64,000 bases of DNA, from NCBI RefSeq assembly GCF_018866325.1, contig NZ_CP076457.1:5615001-5679000 (forward strand). Direction: 5' to 3'. This stretch comes from Streptomyces sp. YPW6. GTDB lineage: Bacteria > Actinomycetota > Actinomycetes > Streptomycetales > Streptomycetaceae. This document shows, one piece after another, positions 8,810 through 16,994 of the stretch; the stretch's first letter is position 1; each line of letters starts with the position of its first letter. The notes under the pieces are model-generated. The model did no database searches, was not told the origin of the DNA, and saw only the letters and a list, made by a program, of their open reading frames with translations. Both the position numbers and the translations under genes were made by a program.

Positions 8810-9241
8810 ATGGATCGGCTGGACAGAGAAATCCTCGGCATTCTCCAGGAGGACGCCCGGATCTCGTACCGGGATCTGGGCGTACGCGTGGGGCTCAGCG
8901 CCAACGCGGCGGGCGACCGGGTCCGCCGGATGCGCCGCGACGGGGTCATCCGGGGCTTCACCGTCATCGTCGACCCGGCCGCCGACACCCGTTCGGGCCT
9001 GGTCGTCTTCATCGATGTGACCTTGCGCCTCGACACGACGAACGAGGAGTTCGAACGGTCGGTGCTGATGCTGCCCGGGATCACGGAGGTGGTGCACGTG
9101 ACCGGTGGCCACGACTACCTGCTGCGGGCCACGGCCGCGGACCCGGGGGCCCTGGACAGCCTGCTGCGCCGGCTGAAACGGGAGGCCGGTGTCGCCCACT
9201 CGAACACCCGGATCGCGCTGCGGGCGGCCCCGAAGCACTGA
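8810..9241 (+). CDS. Lrp/AsnC-family transcriptional regulator
   Basis: 143 aa from the ATG at 8810. N-terminal winged HTH (about 3-55: MDRLDREILGILQEDARISYRDLGVRVGLS) followed by a RAM/ligand-binding ferredoxin-like domain (about 65-138, with the GHDYLL turn). Lrp family members form octamers or dimers that respond to amino acids. The N-terminus matches the family start exactly, so the longer frame back to 8510 is not used. The gene stands alone, convergent with the histidine kinase gene. Targets are unknown. Confidence 0.88.
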   Translation: MDRLDREILGILQEDARISYRDLGVRVGLSANAAGDRVRRMRRDGVIRGFTVIVDPAADTRSGLVVFIDVTLRLDTTNEEFERSVLMLPGITEVVHVTGGHDYLLRATAADPGALDSLLRRLKREAGVAHSNTRIALRAAPKH

Positions 9242-9263
9242 GGCCGGACCGCCGGGCCCGGGA

Positions 9264-11213
9264 TCAGACCGGGGCCTGCCAGGTCACCGTCGTCGGCCTG
9301 CCGTCGTCCTCGCCGCGCCCGTCGTCCGCGACCACCAGGCGTACCCCGGCCCGCCCGTCCGGGAGCCGGACCGTGGCGTCCACCTCGACCTCGATCGCCG
9401 AGACCCCGGGCCTGCGGTGCGCGGCGGCCAGCGCCCCGCGCAGGGCGGCCAGCAGCTCCCGGCCCGTCACCTCGTCCACCAGCGCGTCCACGGCCCCGGT
9501 GAACTGCACCGACGGCGGAAAGCCCAGCAGGGCCGCCGCGCCCCCGGTCTCCCGCAGCACCCGTCCCCGGAAGGTGCTCGGGGCCGCGGCGGGCGGCTGC
9601 TGGAGGGCGAAGATGGCGGTGCGGACCTCCTGGATGGTGGAGTCCAGCTCGTCCACGGCCCGCCCCAGCAGCACACCGGCCTCGGTCTCCCCGCCCGCCT
9701 CACCGCCGTCTCCTGCACCGCTCTTTCCGCCATTCCGGGCCTCCGGCTCTCCGCCCGCCCCGGCGCCCGCCTCTCCGCCGTCCCGGACCTCTGCCTCTCC
9801 GCTGTCCCCTGCGCCGCTCTTTCCGCTGTTCCGGGCCTCGGGCTCTGCGCCCGCCCCGGCACCCGTCCCTTCGCCGTCTCCGGCACCGCCCTCTCCGCCG
9901 CCTCCGGCCCGCGCCTCCCTGGCGTCCCCGGCGCCCGTCCCTCCGCCGCTGCCGTCCTCCACGGGGCCCGCGGGCTCCTCCGACGCCGCTCGCCGCCGGG
10001 TCGACTCCAGCATCATCTCGGTGGCGAAGAGCCGCTGGACCACCAGATCGTGCAGGTCACGGGCGATCCGGTCACGGTCCTCGTACACCGCGAGCTGCTC
10101 CCGGTCGGCCTGCGCGTCCGCCAGCACCAGGGCGAGGGCCGCCTGCGAGGCGAACTGGGTCGCCAGCAGCCGGTCCACCTCCGTGTAGGGGCGCTCGCCG
10201 CGCCGCCGCGGCAGCGCGAGGGTTCCGATGAGCCGCCCGCCGCTCTGCAACGGCAGCATCATGCTGGGCCCGAAGCGGGAGCGTACGCCGGTCGTCATCC
10301 GGGGATCGGTGGCCGAATCGTCGATGAAGACCGGTTCGCCGCCGAGCAACTGCACGAGCACCGGCGAACCGGGCTCGATCACCGTGCCGACGATGCCTGC
10401 CGGGTCGTCCGGTGTCGAGGCGGTGACGATCTCCATCCCGCCCTCCTCCGTCGGCTGGAGGATCACCCCGGCCGACGCATCGGCCAGCACCCGGGCCTGC
10501 TCGGCCACCGTCATCAGGGCGTCCGCCGCATCGGTACCGGTCAGCAGGGCCGTCGTGACGGCCGCCGCGCCCGCGATCCAGCGCTCGCGCTGCCGGGCCG
10601 TCCCGTACAGCCGGGCGTTGGCGATCGCGATACCCGCCTGGGCGGCCAGGACCCGCAGCAGACCCAGGTCCGTCTCCGTGAACGGCCCCGGCCGCTTCCC
10701 GGCGACGTACAGGTGGCCGAACTCCTCGGTCTGCACCACGATCGGCGCCCGGAGGAAACCCGGCTCGGCCTCCGCCGCTCCGGTGGTGTAGAGGGCGTCG
10801 ATCCGGTCCCGGTCGGGTTCCAGCACCGCGAGCGCACCGCGGCGTGCTTCGGTGAGCGCGGTGGCGGTCTCCACGATCTGCTGGAGGGTGGAGCCCAGAT
10901 CCAGATCACTGCCCACGCTGAGGACGGCTTCCAGAAGCATCGGCAGCCGCTCGACGGCGGCGTCGGTCCCGCCGGATCCGCTCCCGGCGGGTCCCGTTCC
11001 GGCCGGTCCGCTCCCGGCGGGTCCTGTTCCGGCCGGTCCGCTCCCGGCGGGTCCTGTTCCGGGCGGCCCGTTCCCGGAAGGGCCGTTCCGGGCCGGTCCT
11101 GTTCCGGCGGGTTCGGCGTCGGCCGGTCCGGGCTCAGTCGATCCGTTCCGGGCCGATCCGTTCCGGGCCGGTCCGGAGTCCACGGGCCCGCGCGTCCGCG
11201 CCGACGCGCTCAC
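9264..11213 (-). CDS. GAF-domain histidine kinase, degenerate ATPase domain
   Basis: 649 aa from the GTG at 11213, which overlaps the mbl stop by 4 bp (GTGA). Layout: Gly/Pro/Asn-rich repeat (about 10-80), two GAF domains (about 85-235 and 245-375), HisKA_3 dimerisation helix DRDRIARDLHDLVVQRLFA with the phospho-His near 388, an inserted Gly/Glu-rich repeat (about 415-510), the rest of HisKA_3, then an HATPase remnant. This resembles DevS/DosS-type oxygen or redox sensors. The HATPase part looks damaged: the N-box Asn is replaced (ALAAAHRRP), a DDGRG motif remains, and the GLxN/ATP-lid and second glycine box are absent before the stop. It may no longer autophosphorylate. No response regulator is adjacent. 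Confidence 0.8.
   Translation of the reverse strand: MSASARTRGPVDSGPARNGSARNGSTEPGPADAEPAGTGPARNGPSGNGPPGTGPAGSGPAGTGPAGSGPAGTGPAGSGSGGTDAAVERLPMLLEAVLSVGSDLDLGSTLQQIVETATALTEARRGALAVLEPDRDRIDALYTTGAAEAEPGFLRAPIVVQTEEFGHLYVAGKRPGPFTETDLGLLRVLAAQAGIAIANARLYGTARQRERWIAGAAAVTTALLTGTDAADALMTVAEQARVLADASAGVILQPTEEGGMEIVTASTPDDPAGIVGTVIEPGSPVLVQLLGGEPVFIDDSATDPRMTTGVRSRFGPSMMLPLQSGGRLIGTLALPRRRGERPYTEVDRLLATQFASQAALALVLADAQADREQLAVYEDRDRIARDLHDLVVQRLFATEMMLESTRRRAASEEPAGPVEDGSGGGTGAGDAREARAGGGGEGGAGDGEGTGAGAGAEPEARNSGKSGAGDSGEAEVRDGGEAGAGAGGEPEARNGGKSGAGDGGEAGGETEAGVLLGRAVDELDSTIQEVRTAIFALQQPPAAAPSTFRGRVLRETGGAAALLGFPPSVQFTGAVDALVDEVTGRELLAALRGALAAAHRRPGVSAIEVEVDATVRLPDGRAGVRLVVADDGRGEDDGRPTTVTWQAPV
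9690..9960. repeat. In-frame repeat inside the kinase helix region
   Basis: Two copies of a roughly 96-bp unit (32 aa, sharing EPEARNxGKSGAGDxGEA) plus shorter Gly/Ala/Glu units. The tract splits the HisKA_3 domain between the phospho-His helix and the second helix. It keeps the reading frame. Confidence 0.7.
10977..11180. repeat. In-frame N-terminal repeat of kinase
   Basis: Tandem 30-bp units (10 aa, GPAGSGPAGT) repeated about three times, followed by decayed units (NGP, TGP). They form the disordered N-terminus before the first GAF domain. Confidence 0.75.
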
Positions 11214-12247
11214 CCCGCCAGCGGGTTGAGGACCATCGGCTGGATCTTGCCGTCCAGCATCGCGCCCAGGCCGAGCACCGAGCAGACGTCGGGGCGCTCC
11301 GCGATGTGCACCGGCATCCCGGTCGCGTCCCGCAGCATCTGGTCGAGGCCCGGCAGCAGTGCGCTGCCGCCGACCATCATGATCCCGCGGTCCGCGAGGT
11401 CGGCCACCAGGTCCGGCGGACAGTCGCGGAGGACCTTGCCCACGCCGTCGAGCACCGCGGTGAGCGGGGTGTGGATGGCCTGCCGCACGGCGGCGGTGTC
11501 GACCTGGACCGAGCGGGCCAGCCCCGTCGCCACGTCGCGGCCGTGGATCTCCGTGAGGGCGGGGCCGGTGAGCTGGAGGCCGTTGCCGTGCAGCGCCAGC
11601 TGCAGCGGGCGCACGGACTGGCTCGGCAGCAGCAGCTCGTGGTGCTGCCGCAGGTGCTGGATGATCGCCTCGTCGATCGCGTTGCCGCCCACCGGAATCC
11701 GTACGGCGGTCACGATCGAGCCGAGCGAGAGCACCGCGATCTGGGTGGTGGCGGCCCCGCACGCCATGATCATGGTGGCGGTCGGCTGCTCGACCGGCAG
11801 CCCGCAGCCCACGGCCGCCGCGATCAGGGTGTCGACCAGCTCGACGCGGCGGGCGCCGAGCCCGACGAGGGTCTCGACCGTCGCCCGCTGCGCCAGTGGA
11901 TCGGCCTCGTGCGGGGTGCAGGCGGCGGCACGCAGCCGGGGCTTGCGGCGCAGCTGGCGGCGGAGCTTGTCGCCCAGCAGATGACGCAGCATCCGCTGGG
12001 CCATCTCGATGTCGACGACGGTCCCGCCGGAGACCGGGCGGGCCACCCGGATGTACTCCGGGGTGCGGCCGGCCATCTGCTCGGCGAGCGCGCCGACGGC
12101 GATGAGGGAGCCGGTACGGGTGTTGACGGCGGCGACGCTCGGTTCGTCGACGACGAGCCCGAGCCCCTTCACGTACACCCGGGTCCTCGCGGCCCCCAGG
12201 TCGACGGCGACATGGCAACGCTGCAACTGCTCAAGGCTGACGGTCAC
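11210..12247 (-). CDS. mbl: MreB/Mbl-like actin homologue (degenerate active site)
   Basis: 345 aa from the GTG at 12247, with GGGAG 7 nt upstream. Actin/Hsp70 fold: phosphate-1 loop DLGAARTRVY, PVSGGTVVDIEMAQRML, an RATVETLVGLGARRVELVDTL helix region, IPVGGNAIDEAI, adenosine motif GGSALLPGLDQML and a C-terminal LGLGAML. In canonical MreB the phosphate-2 loop reads DIGGGT. Here it is ACGAAT, so the acidic residue and glycines are changed, and the catalytic Glu of EEPMAA is Asp (VDTLIAA). ATP hydrolysis is therefore doubtful. S. coelicolor Mbl is a known divergent MreB relative that helps build spore walls; I assign the name by resemblance. The gene is coupled at both ends to its neighbours. 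Confidence 0.82.
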   Translation of the reverse strand: MTVSLEQLQRCHVAVDLGAARTRVYVKGLGLVVDEPSVAAVNTRTGSLIAVGALAEQMAGRTPEYIRVARPVSGGTVVDIEMAQRMLRHLLGDKLRRQLRRKPRLRAAACTPHEADPLAQRATVETLVGLGARRVELVDTLIAAAVGCGLPVEQPTATMIMACGAATTQIAVLSLGSIVTAVRIPVGGNAIDEAIIQHLRQHHELLLPSQSVRPLQLALHGNGLQLTGPALTEIHGRDVATGLARSVQVDTAAVRQAIHTPLTAVLDGVGKVLRDCPPDLVADLADRGIMMVGGSALLPGLDQMLRDATGMPVHIAERPDVCSVLGLGAMLDGKIQPMVLNPLAG

Positions 12248-12950
12248 GGCGATTCTCCCGAGCGCGCGGATGGGGGGCACCGGCGGGCGGCCGGTCTCTC
12301 CTTGCCATGGTGGCGCTGCCCGGTCCTTCGCGCGCGTTGAGATGCGCCGTAAGAGAAGTGGGAGCTGACGACTCCTCAGCTCGCGGGCCCGGCAGCAGCC
12401 GCTGGAACAGTCCCCAGGTGAACTCCGCGACCCTCTCCCGGCCGGACCCGGGATCCGTGACGGCCAGTGACCACCGGGTCGGGGCGCTGCCCTCCATCGG
12501 CCGGGCCGGGGGAAAGGCGCGGGCCGCCTCCTCCACGGTGCACGACCAGGGGAGCAGATCCGTTACGGAGGTGAGCTCCGGGCCCGCCGCGCCCGGGGCC
12601 CGGACCAGCCACTCGTTCCAGACGGCGCCGCCGGGCCCGGCCATCACCTCGAACCGCAGATCCGGCCAGAGGGGCACCGGCCACAGCAGCGCCTCGCACT
12701 CCAGGTCGCCGACCCGGCGCGGCAGGACCAGCTCCGGTTCCCCGAGGACCGAGCGGTAGCGCCGCAGCGATCCCCGGCCCCGGGGCGCCCGCACCATGGC
12801 CTGCCAGCGGCGGTTGGCCTCCCGCATGTCGGCGAGGGAGGCGCTCAGCTCGTGCCGGGCATCCTCGACCAGGCCGGGCTGGAAGTCGGCCATCCGGCGC
12901 AGCAGGACGAGCTGGAACTGGAGGGGGCCGAAGGGGGCGGGGGTACTCAT
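12231..12950 (-). CDS. Conserved hypothetical protein upstream of mbl
   Basis: 239 aa from the ATG at 12950, with GGGAGG 9 nt upstream; a nearer ATG at 12959 would abut the ribosome site. No domain recognised. The N-terminal half has a mixed helical stretch (LQFQLVLLRRMADFQPGLVEDARHELSASLADMREANRRW), the middle a beta-rich tract with several Trp residues (LLWPVPLWPDLRFEVMAG), and the C-terminal about 40 residues are Arg/Pro-rich and probably disordered. No signal peptide or membrane segment. The stop overlaps the mbl start by 17 bp, so it is the first gene of a three-gene operon with mbl and the GAF kinase. A role with the actin homologue is an inference from position. Confidence 0.78.
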   Translation of the reverse strand: MSTPAPFGPLQFQLVLLRRMADFQPGLVEDARHELSASLADMREANRRWQAMVRAPRGRGSLRRYRSVLGEPELVLPRRVGDLECEALLWPVPLWPDLRFEVMAGPGGAVWNEWLVRAPGAAGPELTSVTDLLPWSCTVEEAARAFPPARPMEGSAPTRWSLAVTDPGSGRERVAEFTWGLFQRLLPGPRAEESSAPTSLTAHLNAREGPGSATMARRDRPPAGAPHPRARENRRDRQP

Positions 12951-13074
12951 GCCGCCCATCCTCCCGCGTGTCCGGCGTATCGGACCGGGTGTCCCCGGAA
13001 TCCCGGCTTCGTCACACGATCCTCACCTGGGCGGGTTCCCCGGCCGTTCCGAGCCCGCCTAACCTGCGGGCGCC

Positions 13075-13843
13075 ATGGATTACTGCCACCCGTGCCGACG
13101 GCATCTCAACGGAGCCCTGGCCTGCGCCGGGTGCGGTACGCCCGCCGAGGCGCTGGGCCCCTGCGCGATGCCCGCGGCCACCGGCCCCGCCCCGGAGGGG
13201 CTCCACGGTCCGGCGGCCCCGGCCGACCGGGCCGACCGCCACCGCCGGACCCGCCGGGACGCCCGGCGCGAGGCCGCCCGGACGTCTCGGAGCGAGGCCG
13301 CACGCGGGCCCCGCCCCGGCTCCCGGCGACGGGCTCGCGGCAGTCACCGGCGGCGCGGCCGGACCCTGCTGCTCGGGGCCCTCGGGCTGCTCCTGGCCGC
13401 GGGCGCCCTGAGCCTGGCGGAACTGGCCCTGGAACCCGGGCGGGACGACACCGCGGCCGACTTCGTCAGCGAGGCGCCGCGCGACCCGGCCGACCCCGCG
13501 CCTCCGCAGCCCTCCGCCGAGGAGCCGCGCGACCCCGGCCCGGCCGGCTCCCGGGCCCCGTCGACCGCGGGCCCCGCCCGGACGCGGAACCGGCGGACGC
13601 CGGCAGCGGCACTCCGGAGCCGTCCGGGCCGCCGGATCCCGGCGCCTCCGCCCCGGTCGGGCCGCCCCTCTCCCCGGGCCCCGGTGAGGGGACCATCCCG
13701 GCGCCCCCGCCGAACCGCCGGGGCAGGGCGACCCGCAGGAGCCGACGACCGCGCCCGCGTCACCGCCCCCGGCGGACCCGACGCCCAGCCCGAGCCCGAG
13801 CCCGTCCCCGACCTGCACCCGCTTCCTCTGGTGGTGCACGTAG
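13075..13843 (+). pseudogene. SCO2400-family membrane protein, two apparent frameshifts
   Basis: Starts MDYCHPCRRHLNGALACAGC, the N-terminal zinc-finger-like CxxC...CxxC of SCO2400-family Streptomyces proteins. A basic stretch and one membrane segment (TLLLGALGLLLAAGALSLAEL, near 13366-13428) follow, then a Pro/Asp/Glu-rich outer part. Natural-looking coding moves to a second frame after about 13545 (DAEPADAGSGTPEPSG) and to a third after about 13690, ending PTPSPSPSPSPTCTRFLWWC and a stop at 13843. The first frame has no stop until 14502, inside the marR gene on the other strand, so its continuation is not real. Either the gene has decayed or the assembly has two indels in GC-rich sequence. 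Function unknown. Confidence 0.6.
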
Positions 13844-13959
13844 CGGTCGGTCCAGGTCAGCGGGCGGCCCACGTCAGCGGGTGGTCCGTCAGCTGCCGGA
13901 GCGCACCGGCGGGCGGCCCACATCCGCGGTCGGCGCCCGTGAGCAGGAGGGCCCGGCGC

Positions 13960-14391
13960 CTACGGGCTGTCCTCGCCCAGCATCCGGCGCAGCAGGTCCC
14001 GCAGGACCGTGCGCTCGGCCTCGGAGAGTCCGGCCAGCGGTTCCCGGGCGAAGTCCAGCGCGTCCCGCAGCTCCCGGGCCGTACGCCGGCCCTCCTCCGT
14101 CGCGGCGGCCAGCTTCACCCGGCGGTCGGCCGGATCGGGCCTGCGCTCGACCAGCCCCCGGGTCTCCAGCCGGTCGACGATCCCGGTGATGTTCGACGGC
14201 TCGCACTTCAGCCTGACGGCGATCTTCCGCATCGGCAGGGGCTCCAGCGAGAGCAGCCCGAGCACCCGGGCCTGCGCGCCCGTGAGGGAGTGCTCGGCGG
14301 CGGCCCGGTCGTACTCCTCGTGGTAGCGCGCCACGACGGTGCCGATGAGCTCGACGACCTCAAGGGTCAGGGTGTCTGTACGAGTGGCCAT
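13960..14391 (-). CDS. MarR-family transcriptional regulator
   Basis: 143 aa. Winged-HTH core (about 40-105: MRKIAVRLKCEPSNITGIVDRLETRGLVERRPDPADRRVKLAAAT) between two dimerisation helices. It is divergent from an MDR-type oxidoreductase and an Ohr gene. The reactive N-terminal Cys of OhrR is absent: the only Cys lies in the recognition-helix region (RLKCEPSN). So it may sense a ligand rather than peroxide, or use that Cys in an unusual way. The 134-bp divergent intergenic region carries a 13-bp palindrome that could be its operator. Confidence 0.88.
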   Translation of the reverse strand: MATRTDTLTLEVVELIGTVVARYHEEYDRAAAEHSLTGAQARVLGLLSLEPLPMRKIAVRLKCEPSNITGIVDRLETRGLVERRPDPADRRVKLAAATEEGRRTARELRDALDFAREPLAGLSEAERTVLRDLLRRMLGEDSP

Positions 14392-14413
14392 GGACGACAG
14401 CGTACCGATTTAC

Positions 14414-14459
14414 TTGACATCATGAAATATTCAGGAGCATGGTTGTTTCATGTCATGAA
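14414..14459. promoter_or_regulatory. Divergent promoter region with MarR-type palindrome
   Basis: TTCATGTCATGAA (14447-14459) is a perfect palindrome around one central base. A related half, ACATCATGAA (14417-14426), lies 30 bp upstream, next to TTGACA (14414-14419), a good -35 for the oxidoreductase gene. The stretch is far more AT-rich than its surroundings. Autoregulation and control of the divergent gene by the adjacent MarR protein is an inference. A run of nine C residues (14490-14498) follows. Confidence 0.5.
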
Positions 14460-14525
14460 GCTTTTCGTGCCGTCCGGCGCGGAGGCTCACCCCCCCCCGT
14501 AGGACATTGAGGAGAACCCGAGCCC

Positions 14526-15545
14526 ATGTCTGCAGCACTTCCCGCGTCCAGCCGTGAATGGCACCTCGTCGCCCGCCCGCACGGCTGGCCCAAGGCCGAG
14601 GACTTCGCGCTGCGTGAGGCCGCGGTGGCCGCTCCGGCCGAAGGCCGCATCCTCGTCCGCAACCACTACTTCTCCGTCGACCCGTACATGCGCGGCCGGA
14701 TGAACGACGTGAAGTCCTACACCCCGCCCTTCAAGCTCGACCACCCCATGGACGGCGGCGCGGTCGGCGAGGTCATCGCCTCGAACGCGGAGGGCTTCGC
14801 CGTCGGCGACCACGTCCTGCACGGTCTCGGCTGGCGCGAGATCGCCGACCTGCCCGCCCGGCACGCGGTGAAGGTCGACGCGGGCATCGCCCCGCTCTCC
14901 GCCTACCTCGGCGTGCTCGGCATGCCCGGACTCACCGCCTACGCGGGCCTGTTCGAGGTCGCCTCCTTCAAGGAGGGCGACGCGGTCTTCGTCTCCGGCG
15001 CGGCGGGTGCCGTCGGCAGCCAGGTCGGCCAGATGGCGAAGCTCAGGGGCGCCTCCCGGGTCATCGGCTCCGCGGGCTCCGACGAGAAGGTCAAGCTCCT
15101 CGTCGAGGAGTACGGCTTCGACGCCGCCTTCAACTACAGGAACGGGCCGGTCCGCGACCAGCTCAAGGCGGCCGCCCCCGACGGCATCGACGTCTACTTC
15201 GACAACGTCGGCGGCGAGCACCTCGAAGCCGCCATCACCTCGCTCAACCTGCACGGCCGCGCCACCCTCTGCGGCATGATCGCCCAGTACAACGCCACCG
15301 AGCCGACGCCCGGCCCGAACAACATGGCGATGATCATCGGCAAGCGGCTGCGCCTCCAGGGCATCCTCGTGAGCGACCACTCCGACCTCCAGCCGCAGTT
15401 CGTCCAGGAGGTCGCCGGCTGGCTGGCCTCGGGCGAGCTGAAGTACCAGGAGACCGAGGTCGAGGGCATCGAGAAGGGGTACGACGCCTTCGTCGGTCTG
15501 CTGCGCGGCGAGAACACCGGCAAGATGATCGTCTCCCTGGTCTGA
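14526..15545 (+). CDS. Zinc-independent MDR NADP-dependent oxidoreductase
   Basis: 339 aa, GAGGAG 12 nt upstream. Medium-chain dehydrogenase of the leukotriene-B4 dehydrogenase / CurA type: N-terminal DPYMRGRM and PFKLDHPMDGGAVGEV, Rossmann nucleotide loop SGAAGAVGSQVGQMAKLRGASRVIGSAGS, then FDNVGGEHLEAAI. There are no structural-zinc cysteines. Such enzymes reduce the C=C bond of alpha,beta-unsaturated carbonyls with NADPH. Being divergent from marR and upstream of ohr, it may detoxify reactive electrophiles. Confidence 0.9.
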   Translation: MSAALPASSREWHLVARPHGWPKAEDFALREAAVAAPAEGRILVRNHYFSVDPYMRGRMNDVKSYTPPFKLDHPMDGGAVGEVIASNAEGFAVGDHVLHGLGWREIADLPARHAVKVDAGIAPLSAYLGVLGMPGLTAYAGLFEVASFKEGDAVFVSGAAGAVGSQVGQMAKLRGASRVIGSAGSDEKVKLLVEEYGFDAAFNYRNGPVRDQLKAAAPDGIDVYFDNVGGEHLEAAITSLNLHGRATLCGMIAQYNATEPTPGPNNMAMIIGKRLRLQGILVSDHSDLQPQFVQEVAGWLASGELKYQETEVEGIEKGYDAFVGLLRGENTGKMIVSLV

Positions 15546-15645
15546 CCCGCCTCCTGGCCCCACCGGCCACGCGTTAGGCTCGTCCGCAGGCCGTCGCGAT
15601 CGTGGGCGCGAGTCGCGGCGCACCAACCGGAGGAAACGTCACACC

Positions 15646-16074
15646 ATGACCATCCAGAAGATCGACGTCGCCTACACCGCCGTCGCCACCGCCGAGAACG
15701 GCCGCGACGGCCGGGTCTCCTCCGACGACGGTCAGCTCGACGTCGTCGTGAACCCGCCGAAGGCCATGGGCGGCAGCGGCACGGGCACCAACCCCGAGCA
15801 GCTCTTCGCGGCGGGCTACAGCGCCTGCTTCCAGGGTGCTCTGGGCGTCGTCGCCCGCCAGGAGAAGGCCGACGTCTCCGGCTCGACCGTGACCGCGTCG
15901 GTCTCCCTCGGCAAGACCGAGGCCGGCGGCTTCGGCCTGGAGGTCGCGATCAGCGCCTCCATACCGAACGTCGACGCCGCCACCGCGCAGGCGCTCATCG
16001 AGAAGGCCCACCAGGTCTGCCCGTACTCGAACGCCACCCGCGGCAACATCAAGGTCGAGCTCTCGGCCGCCTGA
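15646..16074 (+). CDS. ohr: Organic hydroperoxide reductase Ohr (OsmC superfamily)
   Basis: 142 aa with the two reactive cysteines in place: Cys61 in FAAGYSACF and Cys125 in HQVCPYSNATR, plus the TNPEQLF motif. Ohr reduces organic hydroperoxides with dihydrolipoyl-linked electrons. GGAGGAAAC lies about 7-12 nt before the ATG. It is 100 bp downstream of the oxidoreductase gene on the same strand and ends at a strong hairpin. The usual OhrR is not adjacent, although a different MarR protein lies two genes away. Confidence 0.94.
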   Translation: MTIQKIDVAYTAVATAENGRDGRVSSDDGQLDVVVNPPKAMGGSGTGTNPEQLFAAGYSACFQGALGVVARQEKADVSGSTVTASVSLGKTEAGGFGLEVAISASIPNVDAATAQALIEKAHQVCPYSNATRGNIKVELSAA

Positions 16075-16091
16075 CCGCCGAAGCCGCCCGC

Positions 16092-16124
16092 GAGGACCGC
16101 ACCCCGCCCCGGGGTGCGGTCCTC
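16092..16124 (+). terminator. Rho-independent-type hairpin after ohr
   Basis: A perfect 14-bp stem, GAGGACCGCACCCC with its complement, closes a 5-nt loop 18 bp after the ohr stop. There is no T-run, as is common in Streptomyces. Confidence 0.8.
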
Positions 16125-16156
16125 GCCCGGTTTCCGCACGCCGTACGCTGACGCCC

Positions 16157-16966
16157 ATGAGCGATCTCGGGGCGGGTTTCGGCTACGTGATGAAGGGGCA
16201 GCGCTGGGTTGCCCAGCACGGACGATGGTTCGGCTTCGGGCTGCTGCCCGGACTCGTCACCCTCGTCGTCTACGCCGGAGCGCTGATCGGACTGGGCTAC
16301 GGGGCCGACGACCTCGTCGGCTGGGCGACCCCGTTCGCCGACGACTGGTCCTCGCCCTGGCAGGGGCTGCTGCGCACCGGACTGACCGCGCTCGTCTTCG
16401 TCCTCGGCCTGTTCCTCGCGGTCATCACGTTCACCGCCGTGACCCTCCTGGTCGGCCAGCCCTTCTACGAGTCGCTCTCCGAGGAGGTCGAGCGCGGCGA
16501 GGGCGGCGAGGTCCCCGAGTCCGGACTGCCGCTCTGGCGGGAGCTGTGGATCTCCGCCCGCGACTCCGTACGCATCCTGCTGCGCGTCGCCCTGTACGGG
16601 ATCATCCTCTTCGCCTGCGGTTTCATCCCCGTCGCCGGGCAGACCGTGGTCCCCGTGATCGGCTTCTGCGTCTCCGGCTTCTTCCTGGCCGAGGAGCTGA
16701 CCGCCGTCGCCCTCCAGCGCCGGGGCCTGGTCCTCAAGGACCGCCTCGTCCTGCTCCGCGGCCGCCGGATGCTGGCGCTCGGCTTCGGTGTCCCGCTGGT
16801 CCTGTCCTTCCTGGTCCCGCTCGTCGCGGTGTTCCTGATGCCGGGAGCCGTCGCCGGGGCCACCCTGCTCGCCCGCGACCTGGCCGACCCGGCCCCGGAC
16901 GCGCGGCCCGGTCCCGGCGCCGCCGACGGCGGCGCCGCTCCGGCGCCCCGGACCCGGTCCGTGTGA
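16157..16966 (+). CDS. EI24 / CysZ-like integral membrane protein
   Basis: 269 aa. Hydrophobic segments at about 30-50, 75-105, 145-165, 168-190 and 205-235, with the EI24 hallmark LVGQPFYESLSEEVE after the second helix group and an amphipathic RELWISARDSVRILLRVALYG region. The C-terminal 40 residues are Pro/Ala/Asp-rich and cytoplasmic-looking. In enterics the family includes the sulfate transporter CysZ; in actinobacteria the role is unknown. No sulfur-assimilation genes are nearby, so I do not assign sulfate transport. Confidence 0.85.
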   Translation: MSDLGAGFGYVMKGQRWVAQHGRWFGFGLLPGLVTLVVYAGALIGLGYGADDLVGWATPFADDWSSPWQGLLRTGLTALVFVLGLFLAVITFTAVTLLVGQPFYESLSEEVERGEGGEVPESGLPLWRELWISARDSVRILLRVALYGIILFACGFIPVAGQTVVPVIGFCVSGFFLAEELTAVALQRRGLVLKDRLVLLRGRRMLALGFGVPLVLSFLVPLVAVFLMPGAVAGATLLARDLADPAPDARPGPGAADGGAAPAPRTRSV

Positions 16967-16994
16967 CGCAGCCGCCCGGACCCGGTGACCGAGC

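Noticed and set aside
9189..11984. 931-aa plus-strand frame under the kinase and mbl genes
   Set aside because: Shadow of two well-supported minus-strand genes.
13843..14502. Continuation of the SCO2400-family first frame to 14502
   Set aside because: Runs antisense through the marR gene and has no natural composition; the real end is in another frame at 13843.
16157..16966. Sulfate transporter CysZ
   Set aside because: Only the general EI24 family match is seen and no sulfur genes are adjacent.
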